Shown: piece after piece, positions 8,907 to 17,758 of the stretch
Numbering within the stretch: position 1 is the stretch's first letter
Layout: every line of letters starts with the position of its first letter
Origin: Thermosinus carboxydivorans Nor1
Lineage (GTDB): Bacteria > Bacillota > Negativicutes > Sporomusales > Thermosinaceae
NCBI RefSeq assembly: GCF_000169155.1
Contig: NZ_AAWL01000002.1
Span: 124,001-188,000 of the forward strand
Length of the DNA: 64,000 bases
Direction of reading: 5' to 3'
Notes under the pieces: generated by a model
Databases searched by the model: none
Told to the model about the DNA's origin: nothing
What the model saw: only the letters and a program-made list of their open reading frames with translations
Translations under genes and position numbers: made by a program

Positions 8907-10313
8907 TCAATATAATTGGTGAGCTATAATTTGGCGGGCTATAGGCGCGGCAACTTCCCCTCCAGCCCCGCCATTTTCGACTAATACCGCAACCGCGATT
9001 TCAGGATTGTCGGCCGGCGCATAGCCGATAAACCAGGCATGCGGTGCGCCGTGCGGATTTTCGGCTGTTCCCGTCTTACCAGCAACTTTAATACCGCCAA
9101 TACGAGCCGCACTACCCGTGCCTTCTGCGACAACAGTCACCATCATCTGCCCAACAACTTTGGCAAGATTCGGTTCAACCGGCGTCAACCACTCGCTAGG
9201 TTTAAACTCATTTATAACGGTGCCGTCAGCCGCGACAATCTTCTCGACTACATAGGGCTTCATAATCTTCCCATTATTAGCAAAAGCGGCTGCAATTAGC
9301 GCCATACGAAGCGGCGTCACCAAAAGACTCCCTTGTCCAATTCCTGTTTGCGCCAGGTCGCCATCGCCCAATCGGCTAAAAACCGGTAGCCGGACAGGGC
9401 TTTCCTGCCACTCTTCGCCAATAGAACGAGTAAACCCATAACGTTCAAAAAGGTTGGCCATCCTCGTGCGTCCTAACTCGAGGGCCAATGAGCCAAAAGT
9501 AACGTTACAGGAAACGGCCAATGCTTCCTCTAAGTTTACTCTGCCATGCGCGCGTAAACTCGCCTCATTCAAGACATAATCAGGTCCGATTTTTAATTTT
9601 CCGTCGCATTTAAATACTTTATTAATATCAGTTATTTTTTCTCTCAATGCCGCCTCCGCTATCATAATTTTGACAGTGGATCCCGGCGGATACAGTCCTT
9701 GCGTCGCCCGGTTGAGCAGCGGACTATCAGCAGACGAAGTTATTTTTTCCCAATCCCGGTCGAGCGTGTTGGGATTAAACGCCGGTTTACTCACCATTGC
9801 CAAAATAGCACCTGTTCTAGGATCTATGACTACTACCGCGCCACGGTGCCCGCCTAAAGCCTGATATGCTGCTTGCTGTAAAGCCCTGTCTACGGTAAGA
9901 ACCAAGTGATTGCCGGGAATAGGCCCCCATAAACGGACAATTGCGCCGAGATGCCGCTCGGGATGCGTTAGTCCGGAAAGCTCCCCGTTAAATGTCCCCT
10001 CTAGCCCCGCTTTCCCATATTTGGGATTATCATATCCGACTAAGTGGGCAAAAATGGCGCCATATGGATATTCGCGATGATAAGTTCCTTCAGAATCGCG
10101 TTCACTATAAGCTAATTTGTCACCATGGCGATCAAGTATTTCACCGCGCGGCACTCGGCGCGCCGCTTCCGTTGCTCGCCGGTTCAAAGGATGCGCGGTC
10201 AGCTGGTTTCCTTCAAAAATTTGTATAAAACTGATATAGAGAAATAAGATTGCCAATAAACCTGTCAATATTAAAGCTACTCTACGCAAATTTGCCGGAA
10301 TATCGTTACGCAT
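8907..10313 (-). CDS. Class B penicillin-binding protein (PbpA/FtsI-like transpeptidase)
   Basis: Monofunctional peptidoglycan transpeptidase, 468 residues. One N-terminal membrane anchor (about 11-33), then a small dimerisation region, then the transpeptidase domain with the active-site triad motifs STVK (S212, K215), SCN (268-270) and KTGTA (413-417). It lacks PASTA repeats and is shorter than division PBP2B/SpoVD, more like actinobacterial PbpA. The ATG at 10313 overlaps the end of the SEDS gene by 8 bases, so the two are translationally coupled and should form one SEDS-PBP synthase. It lies next to pknB, probably under common control. Confidence 0.93.
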   Translation of the reverse strand: MRNDIPANLRRVALILTGLLAILFLYISFIQIFEGNQLTAHPLNRRATEAARRVPRGEILDRHGDKLAYSERDSEGTYHREYPYGAIFAHLVGYDNPKYGKAGLEGTFNGELSGLTHPERHLGAIVRLWGPIPGNHLVLTVDRALQQAAYQALGGHRGAVVVIDPRTGAILAMVSKPAFNPNTLDRDWEKITSSADSPLLNRATQGLYPPGSTVKIMIAEAALREKITDINKVFKCDGKLKIGPDYVLNEASLRAHGRVNLEEALAVSCNVTFGSLALELGRTRMANLFERYGFTRSIGEEWQESPVRLPVFSRLGDGDLAQTGIGQGSLLVTPLRMALIAAAFANNGKIMKPYVVEKIVAADGTVINEFKPSEWLTPVEPNLAKVVGQMMVTVVAEGTGSAARIGGIKVAGKTGTAENPHGAPHAWFIGYAPADNPEIAVAVLVENGGAGGEVAAPIARQIIAHQLY

Positions 10314-11580
10314 CAACCGCCCTCATTTCTGAAACGGCGAATAAAAGGCCGACAAGCATAAAATTGGAGACGACAGAACTGCCGCCATAGCTGATAAATG
10401 GCAACGTTATGCCGGTAAGTGGTACGAATTTAACAACTCCGCCAATGATCAAAAAAATCTGTAGCGCCAAAAAAACGGCAAGTCCGCCGGCAACCAAGGT
10501 CAGAAGGGGAGAAATGGCCTTCAGGGCAATACGGAAAGCGCGATAAATAAGTATTTGATATGTAGTCAAGACTGCAGCAACGCCGACAAAGCCCATTTCT
10601 TCGGCAATGGCTGCAAAGACAAAGTCAGTATGCACTTCAGGAATAGAGTCGGGAAAGCCGTAAGTAAGACCGCTTCCCAGTATTCCACCTGCCCCAAACG
10701 CAAATAGGGATTGCACAATTTGGTAGGCCCGTCCCATAGGGTCTGCCCATGGGTTAAGCCAAATATCAACTCTTGTCCGAACATGCGGGAAAATATAGTA
10801 ACAGATTACTGCGCCGGCGAGGAATAATATCACGCCTATGACAATATAGCTAATACGGCCGCTTGCCAAATAGACCATGATCAATGTTGTCGCAAAATAA
10901 AGCAATGCCGAGCCTAGATCACGCTGAAAAATAAGCATTAGCATTGCAAAGCCCCATACCAGTACAAGCGGCCCAATAAACCGCATTTGAGGAATACCTA
11001 AGGGGCCGAAGTGCCTGGTGGCAAAAGCTAGTACCTCCCGCCGCTCATTCAAATAAGAAGCTAGAAACAAAATAATAAAAAGCTTAGCAAATTCAGATGG
11101 TTGAAAACGTACTGGGCCGAGTACAATCCAATTCTTATTGCCCCCAACCTCTACACCAAAAAGAATAGTGGCAAGAAGCAGGACAATCCCAATCATGCCG
11201 AGCGTATATTTATAGATGGCTATTTCCTCCAGTCGCCGGCCAAGGTTACAGACAACAAGAAAAGCAACGAGCCCTATGGCAACCCACAATGTTTGCATCA
11301 AAAAAAGCTGTGGTTTCAGGCGTAAGATAATCGTCAACCCTATAGCGACGAGGACGGCGACAGTGGGAAGAAGCAGCGGGTCACCCTTGCAGCCCTTATT
11401 ACTTCTCACTATATTATGGGCGGCAAACCATGCTAAACAAAGCGCAACACTTGCTGCGAGGTAGGAAAGATTTATGCTGCCGCCAGCCAATTGTACTGCG
11501 GCAATGCCATTAAGGAGAATTAGGCCGGCAATAAATAGCAGCCCCCGCTCACAGCGTCGAATAGAGTCTGAACTTTGCAT
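10306..11580 (-). CDS. SEDS-family peptidoglycan glycosyltransferase (FtsW/RodA/SpoVE)
   Basis: Integral membrane glycosyltransferase that polymerises lipid II together with a cognate class B PBP. The 424 residues form about 11-12 hydrophobic segments. Family features include the QPSEFAKL segment, the FQRDLGSALLYF region, the HTDFVFAAIAEE loop with the catalytic-region aspartate, and the C-terminal FISYGGSSVVSNF. Motifs alone do not separate RodA from FtsW; position beside pbpA, as in the actinobacterial rodA-pbpA pair, favours an elongation or general wall role. Starts at ATG 11580, 14 bases after the phosphatase gene. Confidence 0.93.
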   Translation of the reverse strand: MQSSDSIRRCERGLLFIAGLILLNGIAAVQLAGGSINLSYLAASVALCLAWFAAHNIVRSNKGCKGDPLLLPTVAVLVAIGLTIILRLKPQLFLMQTLWVAIGLVAFLVVCNLGRRLEEIAIYKYTLGMIGIVLLLATILFGVEVGGNKNWIVLGPVRFQPSEFAKLFIILFLASYLNERREVLAFATRHFGPLGIPQMRFIGPLVLVWGFAMLMLIFQRDLGSALLYFATTLIMVYLASGRISYIVIGVILFLAGAVICYYIFPHVRTRVDIWLNPWADPMGRAYQIVQSLFAFGAGGILGSGLTYGFPDSIPEVHTDFVFAAIAEEMGFVGVAAVLTTYQILIYRAFRIALKAISPLLTLVAGGLAVFLALQIFLIIGGVVKFVPLTGITLPFISYGGSSVVSNFMLVGLLFAVSEMRAVDA

Positions 11581-11593
11581 ATGCTGCGAAACC

Positions 11594-12307
11594 TCACTTT
11601 TCTCGCTGCACTAGGATTGCCGTAATATTATCTAATCCGCCAGCTGCGTTAGCCCGCCCGACTAATTCGTCAAGAGCCTTTTCTCCGTCTGCTTTATAGC
11701 GTTGGATGGTCTGAAAGATATCCTGTTCACTGACCATATTGGTCAAACCATCAGTACATAACAGCAAAAAATCACCCACCCGCCAATCAGTTTTACCCAG
11801 ATCCACCCGTACTGATTCACTCGTCCCCAAGGCACGGGTGAGGATGTTCCGATGTGGGTGATTTTTCGCTTCTTCTAAGGTGATGGTACCGCTTTTTACC
11901 AGTTCCCAAACGACAGAGTGGTCTTCGGTGAGAAGCCGCATGCCATCCTCACTAATTAAATAAATGCGACTATCCCCTACATAAGCCCAGTAAACTTTTT
12001 CCCCATCGACAAAAGCAACAACAATGGTCGTCCCCATACCGGCATATTCCGGATTAGACTGGGCCATTTGATAAATAATTCTATTGGCCTCGTTTACTGC
12101 TTGATCTAAAATAACTTCCGGACTATCATCATCGTGCCGCTGCACATATTCGCTGACCGTTTTGGTTGCCAGGCTACTGGCGATCTCACCCGCTACATGG
12201 CCACCCATTCCGTCTGCAACAATATATAAACGAGGGTAAATACAGGCATAACTATCCTCATTATTTTTTCTGACCTGTCCGATGTCGGATTTTGCAAAGG
12301 CCGGCAA
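11594..12307 (-). CDS. prpC: PP2C-family Ser/Thr phosphatase (PrpC/Stp type)
   Basis: Metal-dependent phosphatase opposing the PASTA kinase. The 237 residues carry the family motifs: NNED near the N terminus, VADGMGGHVAGE (metal-binding Asp), GTTIV, VGDSR, LLLCTDGLTN and GGLDNIT. I chose the TTG at 12307 because the sequence agaggtg lies 6 bases upstream and the protein then begins MPAFAKSDIG, matching PrpC; the GTG at 12316 is part of that ribosome binding site. It overlaps the end of the second FHA gene closely and precedes the SEDS gene. Equivalent to PstP in Actinobacteria by position. Confidence 0.94.
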   Translation of the reverse strand: MPAFAKSDIGQVRKNNEDSYACIYPRLYIVADGMGGHVAGEIASSLATKTVSEYVQRHDDDSPEVILDQAVNEANRIIYQMAQSNPEYAGMGTTIVVAFVDGEKVYWAYVGDSRIYLISEDGMRLLTEDHSVVWELVKSGTITLEEAKNHPHRNILTRALGTSESVRVDLGKTDWRVGDFLLLCTDGLTNMVSEQDIFQTIQRYKADGEKALDELVGRANAAGGLDNITAILVQREK

Positions 12308-12312
12308 TCCTA

Positions 12313-12768
12313 TCACCTCTCAAACTTAAAACTGACTGACCCGATTTTAATGATATCCCCACTGCGTAAAGGCACTTCTCCGGTTATTCGCTGGCCGTTA
12401 ACAAATGTTCCGTTGGTACTGTTAAGGTCAGCAAGCCAATACTGCTGCTTGTAAAAACTTATGCAAGCATGCTCATGAGAAACGTAGGCTTCATTAATTA
12501 CGATATCGTTCGCATCACTGCGCCCAATCGACGTCGTTTCTGCCAATTCAAAAACAGGCTGAGCGAGTTGCACCGAAGCCGCCTGCACTTTAAGTGTCGC
12601 CGGCTTGAGATCGGCTGGATGAACTAGTGTAGGGTTTGTTATTTTAGGGTTTTGCAAGTCAAGATAGATAATTTTGACTACCCGAAATAAAAAATAGTAC
12701 AGAAGCAGCAGCAAAGTATACTGCAATATCGTCCCGGCTATAGCCATAGCTAACGCTTTTCCCGGCAC
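12313..12768 (-). CDS. Membrane-anchored FHA-domain protein (FhaB-like)
   Basis: A 151-residue protein with one N-terminal hydrophobic segment (about 10-33) and a C-terminal forkhead-associated domain (about 70-150) that binds phosphothreonine: GRSDANDI, SHEHA, DLNSTNGTFVNGQ are clear. In Actinobacteria FhaB (FipA) recruits wall and division proteins after kinase phosphorylation. Here it lies between the DUF3662/FHA protein and the PP2C phosphatase, the same order as fhaA-fhaB-pstP. GTG start with gaggtg 7 bases upstream. Recruitment of the neighbouring SEDS-PBP pair is inference. Confidence 0.9.
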   Translation of the reverse strand: MPGKALAMAIAGTILQYTLLLLLYYFLFRVVKIIYLDLQNPKITNPTLVHPADLKPATLKVQAASVQLAQPVFELAETTSIGRSDANDIVINEAYVSHEHACISFYKQQYWLADLNSTNGTFVNGQRITGEVPLRSGDIIKIGSVSFKFER

Positions 12769-12769
12769 G

Positions 12770-13531
12770 TTAATTCACCTCGTACAAGATCAGCGAATTG
12801 CCTACTTTAATGCGGTCACCGTTGCACAATTTCTTGCGTGTAATCCGATGCCCATTTACATAAGTCCCATTGAGACTTCTTGCATCATATATGACATGGG
12901 CGCCTTCCTCAAAAACAATGTAAGCATGCAAACGGGAGGTATTCATATCAGTGAGCGGCAGCTCATTCCCCTCCCTCCGTCCGATATTGACGCGGTCAAC
13001 GCCAACATCAGTCTTCAAGCCGGCATCTAGCCCTTCTACTACTGTAATCATGCCGGTAAGCGGAACCGATTTGCGCGCCGCCTCGAGCGAGGCGAGCTTT
13101 TTATAAACCTTAGTTTCTGATAAATCTCGCGATTTTTCCGCTAAATTTTCGCTAGGCGAAACAACGGTAAACCGGCTGGCAAACCGGAATTGGCCCTGCT
13201 GCAACTTTGCGTCGGACATAAACTCCACCTTGGGCCGCCCCTGCATAACATAGCCCCGCTGGTTAGCTTGTTTGGCAAGATATGCCGCAATTTCGTCGGC
13301 GATAGTTTGTCCGTAAGGTGTAATACGTTCGTAATCGGGAGGAGTGAGAAAAACGGTATAATGATTAGGCACGTAAATATTCTCTACTCCTACTGACCGT
13401 TGGTTTTCCATCTCTTTAACAAGTTCCTTAGCGAGCTCCACCGGTTGAAGCCCTGCGGTCTTTCCCTTGTTAAATAAACCTTCGATATAATTCGTAAAAA
13501 ATGCTTCCAACGCGCGTAAAAACTTGGCCAT
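12770..13531 (-). CDS. DUF3662 plus FHA domain protein (FhaA-like)
   Basis: Cytoplasmic 253-residue protein with an N-terminal DUF3662 domain (about 1-130) of the FhaA family, a linker, and a C-terminal FHA domain (about 165-253) with GRREGNELPL, SRLHAYI and DARSLNGTYVNG. In mycobacteria FhaA is a kinase substrate and binds the lipid II flippase MviN. The start at ATG 13531 has ggagtg 6 bases upstream; an upstream extension to 13588 overlaps the promoter and is not used. It is the first gene of the kinase operon, directly after a near-consensus promoter. Confidence 0.92.
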   Translation of the reverse strand: MAKFLRALEAFFTNYIEGLFNKGKTAGLQPVELAKELVKEMENQRSVGVENIYVPNHYTVFLTPPDYERITPYGQTIADEIAAYLAKQANQRGYVMQGRPKVEFMSDAKLQQGQFRFASRFTVVSPSENLAEKSRDLSETKVYKKLASLEAARKSVPLTGMITVVEGLDAGLKTDVGVDRVNIGRREGNELPLTDMNTSRLHAYIVFEEGAHVIYDARSLNGTYVNGHRITRKKLCNGDRIKVGNSLILYEVN

Positions 13532-13559
13532 AATACACTCCATAACAATTACTGTGTCT

Positions 13560-13588
13560 ATTATACGCAATATTTCCATTTTAGTCAA
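13560..13588 (-). promoter_or_regulatory. Promoter of the fhaA-pknB operon
   Basis: On the - strand TTGACT and TATAAT are separated by exactly 17 bases, eleven of twelve consensus positions for the housekeeping sigma factor. Transcription would start about 20 bases before the fhaA start codon. It directly follows the rlmN terminator hairpin, so the kinase cluster looks like an independent transcription unit. Confidence 0.85.
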
Positions 13589-13617
13589 AAACCGCCATTT
13601 ATATACGTTATATATTG

Positions 13618-13654
13618 GCCGAACAAGAAAAGCAAGGTCGGGACTACCTTGCTT
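13618..13654 (-). terminator. Terminator hairpin overlapping the rlmN stop
   Basis: On the - strand a 9-bp stem (aagcaaggt / accttgctt; 13646-13654 and 13630-13638) with a 7-base loop is followed by ttcttgttc. The T-tract is imperfect, but the hairpin lies at the junction between rlmN and the strong fhaA promoter. The rlmN stop codon is at the stem-loop boundary. Confidence 0.6.
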
Positions 13655-14696
13655 CTTGCTGGGCTAAAACTTTTTTTCGCAACTGACCACAAGCAGCTTG
13701 AATATCTGCGCCCATTTTTCGCCGGACTGTGGTATTAATATTTTGCCGCAATAGAGTTTGCTCAAAGGCGGCAATCTGTTTTTCATCGGGACACAACAGC
13801 CCTCGTTCTGGCACGGCGTTAACAGCAATCAAGTTCACGTTGGCCAGCCGCCCGGCTAGCAGCCTGGCAAGTTCATACGCCTGCTCGAGTCCGTCGTTAA
13901 CGCCTTTTATAAGCGTATATTCATAAGTGACCCGCCGCCCTGTCGTTGCCGCATAATAATCTGCTGCCTCAACAACTTCTTCGATAGGATAACGCCGGTT
14001 AATCGGCATTATTTGCGAGCGCAGCTCATTATTAGGCGCGTGAAGTGACACGGCTAAAGTAATGGGTAGACCCTCAGCAGCAAGTTTACGCATCTCAGGT
14101 ACTAAGCCGCAGGTGGACAATGTAATGCTGCGGTAGCTTAGGTTAAGACAATATGGTTCATGACACAGGCGAATAAACCGTAAAACATTGTCATAGTTAG
14201 CTAAAGGTTCGCCGGAACCCATGATAACAATGGAATTAAGGCGTGTTTGCGCGCTGAGCAGCAGGTTATTAACATAAATAGCCTGTGCCAATATCTCTCC
14301 GCCACTTAAGTTACGAGCTACACCCTGCAAGGTAGAAGCACAAAAAATGCACCCCATACCGCATCCTACCTGGGTGGAAACGCAAAGACTGTTGCCATAA
14401 GAATGACGCATAAGTACCGTTTCCACAGCAGCGCCGTCAGTAAACTTTAGCAGGAACTTGCTCGTTTTTCCGTCGGCGGAATGCTGCGCTGCCATGACAT
14501 AGACTGTGTCAATCGTAAAATTCTCTGCCAACAGGTCCCGCTTTTTTAAGGGCAAATTGGTCATATCGGCGAAGCGGCTCACTCCCCGGCGGTAAATCCA
14601 CTCGGCGATTTGGCGTCCACGATATTTTTCCAGGCCGTACTGAGCGATAAGGTCGGAAATTTCTTGGGCAAAATAACCAAAGATATTGGTTTTCAT
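13644..14696 (-). CDS. rlmN: Dual-specificity 23S rRNA/tRNA adenine-C2 methyltransferase RlmN
   Basis: Radical-SAM enzyme that methylates C2 of A2503 in 23S rRNA and A37 in some tRNAs. The 350 residues contain the CxxxCxxC iron-sulfur site (C112, C116, C119), GSGEPL, a SLHAPN segment and a C-terminal CG segment carrying a cysteine compatible with the methyl-carrier residue. I use the ATG at 14696 with aggtg 6 bases upstream; the GTG at 14705 is part of that site. It follows rsmB directly, completing the priA-def-fmt-rsmB-rlmN order of Bacillus. Confidence 0.96.
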   Translation of the reverse strand: MKTNIFGYFAQEISDLIAQYGLEKYRGRQIAEWIYRRGVSRFADMTNLPLKKRDLLAENFTIDTVYVMAAQHSADGKTSKFLLKFTDGAAVETVLMRHSYGNSLCVSTQVGCGMGCIFCASTLQGVARNLSGGEILAQAIYVNNLLLSAQTRLNSIVIMGSGEPLANYDNVLRFIRLCHEPYCLNLSYRSITLSTCGLVPEMRKLAAEGLPITLAVSLHAPNNELRSQIMPINRRYPIEEVVEAADYYAATTGRRVTYEYTLIKGVNDGLEQAYELARLLAGRLANVNLIAVNAVPERGLLCPDEKQIAAFEQTLLRQNINTTVRRKMGADIQAACGQLRKKVLAQQEAR

Positions 14697-14705
14697 AGTG
14701 GTCAC

Positions 14706-16034
14706 CTATCCTCTGCGCACCATCCGGGCAATGAAAAAACCGTCTACACCGTCCGCATGCGGCCAAAGCTGTACCATTTCCTCCTGCCGGCCCACAGGTA
14801 GATAGCGGCCAGCCGGTTCAAGGATGAATTCAGGGTTTGTTGCTAGAAAGCTTTTTACCACTTCTCCGTTTTCTTCCGGCTCCGTAGTACAAGTACTGTA
14901 GACTAAAATTCCCCCAGGCTTTAGACATTTGGCCGCGCTGGCCAAAATGGCGAGTTGCAGACGCGGTAAGTCTGTTAGCATCTGTTCGTTTTTGCGCCAC
15001 CGTGAGTCAGGTTTGCGCCGCAAGACGCCAAGGCCGGAACAGGGGGCGTCGACCAGCACCCGGTCAGCTTGTCCGGGATATAATTCGCCAAGTTTAACGG
15101 CATCCAATAATTGCGTTTCAAGAATGGAAATGCCTAAACGGACGGCGTTATCACGCATCAAAGCCAGCTTATGCTCGTAAATGTCTGTAGCTAGCACCTT
15201 TCCCTTATTTCCCATAAGAGCGGCGATATGGGTACTCTTACCGCCCGGAGCGCCGCAAGCATCGATTACAAAATCCCCTGGCCGCGGTGACAGTACATGG
15301 GCTACCGTCATTGAACTCTCATCCTGAACTTGAAACAAGCCGGCGCGAAGCGATGCCAACTTGCTTAAAGCAGGATACTCGTGACATAAAATTCCTTCCG
15401 GCGCCCAGGCCGAAGGCTCGCAAACCACGCCTTCGCCGGCGAGGCGGCGCAATAGGTCTGCCCGGCTTGTCTTTAAGGTATTGGTTCGCAGTGAAAGGGG
15501 TGGCGTCTCGTTATTAGCCTCACACAGGCGCTCACATATAGCGGCGCCAAATCTGGCAACCCAGCGCCTAACCAGCCATTCAGGGTGAAAATAGCGAAGA
15601 GCAATGTATTTTTCTGGGTCCCGCTCCCTATCAGGATAAACGACCTTGTCGGGGCTTCGCCCGGCACTGCGCAAAACAGCATTTACAAATTTGACTGTCC
15701 CGGCATGACCATATTTTTGGGCTAGCTTTACAGCCTCATTGCACGCGGCCGAAACAGGAATCCGCGATAAAAAAAAGATCTGATAAATCCCCATACGCAA
15801 AATATTGCGGATTACCGGGTGAATCTTGTCCAGCGGGCGGCTACTATAGTGGCTCAAAATCCAATCTAGAGTTGCGCCTGCTTTTACCGTGCCGTAAACC
15901 AGTTCGGTAATGAAGCGTCGGTCCCGATCAGTAAGATCCCGCTGGCTCATTTCCTGAGCCAGGGCAATATTCGCATAAGCACCGTCGATATCCACACGGT
16001 TGATAACTTTTAGCGCCACTTCTCTTGCGTTCAC
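14706..16034 (-). CDS. rsmB: 16S rRNA (cytosine-967-C5)-methyltransferase RsmB
   Basis: Methylates C967 of 16S rRNA using SAM. The 442 residues have an N-terminal NusB-like RNA-binding domain (about 1-140) and a C-terminal Rossmann methyltransferase domain with DACGAPGGKSTHIA (SAM site), the VDAPCSGLGVLRRKPD motif containing one catalytic cysteine, and YSTCTTEPEEN with the second. Starts at GTG 16034 with agggg 6 bases upstream, 10 bases after the DUF116 gene. Normal length and organisation. Confidence 0.96.
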   Translation of the reverse strand: MNAREVALKVINRVDIDGAYANIALAQEMSQRDLTDRDRRFITELVYGTVKAGATLDWILSHYSSRPLDKIHPVIRNILRMGIYQIFFLSRIPVSAACNEAVKLAQKYGHAGTVKFVNAVLRSAGRSPDKVVYPDRERDPEKYIALRYFHPEWLVRRWVARFGAAICERLCEANNETPPLSLRTNTLKTSRADLLRRLAGEGVVCEPSAWAPEGILCHEYPALSKLASLRAGLFQVQDESSMTVAHVLSPRPGDFVIDACGAPGGKSTHIAALMGNKGKVLATDIYEHKLALMRDNAVRLGISILETQLLDAVKLGELYPGQADRVLVDAPCSGLGVLRRKPDSRWRKNEQMLTDLPRLQLAILASAAKCLKPGGILVYSTCTTEPEENGEVVKSFLATNPEFILEPAGRYLPVGRQEEMVQLWPHADGVDGFFIARMVRRG

Positions 16035-16043
16035 ATTAATCCC

Positions 16044-16805
16044 CTATTTCAGAAAATCCCGCAAAGCTTGTTCCACGACTTCCAGATTAACCCGTGTATT
16101 GCAGCATGGACCGCAAGGCCGTTCATTAAGAACGCCGATTACCGGAAGGGGAAAGACATCCTGAATCCCGCTCGTCAGATCCCGCTCACAGGCGATAGCC
16201 AGAACCGCTTTGGGGCGAATGGTTTTAATTATTTTTCGGGCCAGCGTACCGCCGGTGACGACAGCGAGATGAACCCCATACCGGCGGGACAGGTCAAGCA
16301 AATCGCCGACTTGACAAGCGCCGCAGGCACGGCAATTGGCAACATCGCGAGTGATTTTATGGGGACAAGCCTCCTGCTGGATACAGTGGGGCGTAAGAAT
16401 AAGCAACTGTTCCGGTTGTACTTTGACCGCCCTCTTACGGACCAGATGATTGCTAACCTCAATGAAAGACCGCTCTACCCGCTCCTTATTGATATCGAAC
16501 AACCGGCCTATGGAGGTCGCCAACGGGAAGAGAAGATTGATGGTTGACCAGGCTAGTCCCTGAAAAATTCCGGGAGTGGGTACACCCAAGATAGCCAAAA
16601 TAATACCTGTTACCCCTACGGTAATAGCCAGGACAATGCCGGCTAACAAAACCCCTAATATAAGCGGCAGATAGGCGCTAATATTTGCCAGGCCGGGAAA
16701 ACTGACTTTCCATAAGCCGTATGTAGAAAGGGCCGCTAAACCCAAACTGGTGATGGCGAGGGTTAAAAACAATCGTTTTTTAGGACGGGGTACTACTTCA
16801 ATCAT
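16044..16805 (-). CDS. DUF116 membrane protein
   Basis: A 253-residue protein of the DUF116 family, function unknown. Two hydrophobic segments lie near the N terminus (about 12-32 and 40-75). The remainder is cytoplasmic and cysteine-rich: a CIQQEACPH segment, NCRACGACQ, ACERD and a CGPCCNTR segment, suggesting a metal or iron-sulfur centre. It sits inside the fmt-rsmB operon, where Bacillus has no such gene. In my recollection DUF116 is often found at this position in Clostridia and Negativicutes, but I could not check. ATG with gaggtg 7 bases upstream. Confidence 0.85.
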   Translation of the reverse strand: MIEVVPRPKKRLFLTLAITSLGLAALSTYGLWKVSFPGLANISAYLPLILGVLLAGIVLAITVGVTGIILAILGVPTPGIFQGLAWSTINLLFPLATSIGRLFDINKERVERSFIEVSNHLVRKRAVKVQPEQLLILTPHCIQQEACPHKITRDVANCRACGACQVGDLLDLSRRYGVHLAVVTGGTLARKIIKTIRPKAVLAIACERDLTSGIQDVFPLPVIGVLNERPCGPCCNTRVNLEVVEQALRDFLK

Positions 16806-16816
16806 TATCTACACCT

Positions 16817-17758
16817 CTATCCTAAAATGTCACCTGCGCAAAGGTTATACCCCCGCGCGTACTCGCAGGCCTGCATCCTTTTCTTACTTTCCGGTTGAAC
16901 TTCCGTGAGCTGAATAAGGCCTCGACCGGTAGCAACTACTACCCCGTGATGGCGCACGTCAACCACCGTACCAGGCGGAACAGATCCGGCATGCCCGTCG
17001 ATAATCCGTGTACGCCAAATTTTAAGTGTTTTACCGCTGTGCGTCGTATACGCCCCGGGCCAGGGGTTAAGACCGCGAACCAGATTATGGACCTCTAGGG
17101 CCGACCGGCGCCAGTCCACCTGTTCAATATCCCTAGTTAGCAGCGGCGCGTAACTGGCCGCGCTGTTATCCTGCGGTATCCGGGGGGCATTGCCAGCCAT
17201 TAGCAGTTCTAGCGATCGGACTAACAATTCAGCTCCCATCCATTTTAGCCGATCGTGCAACTCTCCTGTCGTTTCGTCAGGTCCGATAGGAGTTTCAGCT
17301 TTTAATATCATGTCCCCCGTATCCATGCCAATATCCATCCACATGGTAGTAACGCCTGTTTTCGTTTCACCGTTTATAATTGCCCAGTGAATAGGGGCTG
17401 CGCCCCGGTATCGGGGAAGCAAAGAAGCGTGAACATTAATGCAGCCAAGCGGAGGCAGATCGAGCAACCCTTGAGGGAGAATTTGGCCGAAAGCTACGAC
17501 AACGATAACGTCCGGTCGTAGCTGCAGCATGTGGTTAATAAAGACAGGATCTTTAATTTTCTCTGGTTGTAAAACAGGGAGTCCCTGGCTTATCGCAAAC
17601 TCTTTAACGGGCGAAGCTGCCATCCGCTGCCCCCGACCTTTGGGACGGTCAGGTTGAGTGACGACGGCAACGATGTCGTGCTTGGCAGCCAACAGTTTTT
17701 CTAGTGTCGGCACGGCAAAATCAGGAGTGCCCATAAATATAACACGCAGCTTCCCCAT
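16817..17758 (-). CDS. fmt: Methionyl-tRNA formyltransferase
   Basis: Formylates the initiator Met-tRNA using 10-formyl-tetrahydrofolate. The 313-residue protein shows the N-terminal MGTPDFAVPTLE, the catalytic block NVHASLLPRYRGAAPIHWAI (Asn, His) with downstream D in MDTGDM, and the C-terminal OB-like tRNA-binding domain. Its ATG overlaps the stop codon of def by one base (TAATG), the classic def-fmt coupling that joins formylation to deformylation. Confidence 0.97.
   Translation of the reverse strand: MGKLRVIFMGTPDFAVPTLEKLLAAKHDIVAVVTQPDRPKGRGQRMAASPVKEFAISQGLPVLQPEKIKDPVFINHMLQLRPDVIVVVAFGQILPQGLLDLPPLGCINVHASLLPRYRGAAPIHWAIINGETKTGVTTMWMDIGMDTGDMILKAETPIGPDETTGELHDRLKWMGAELLVRSLELLMAGNAPRIPQDNSAASYAPLLTRDIEQVDWRRSALEVHNLVRGLNPWPGAYTTHSGKTLKIWRTRIIDGHAGSVPPGTVVDVRHHGVVVATGRGLIQLTEVQPESKKRMQACEYARGYNLCAGDILG

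Noticed and set aside
16068-16547. 159-codon open frame on the + strand opposite the DUF116 gene
   Set aside because: Antisense shadow; composition typical of a reverse-complemented gene.
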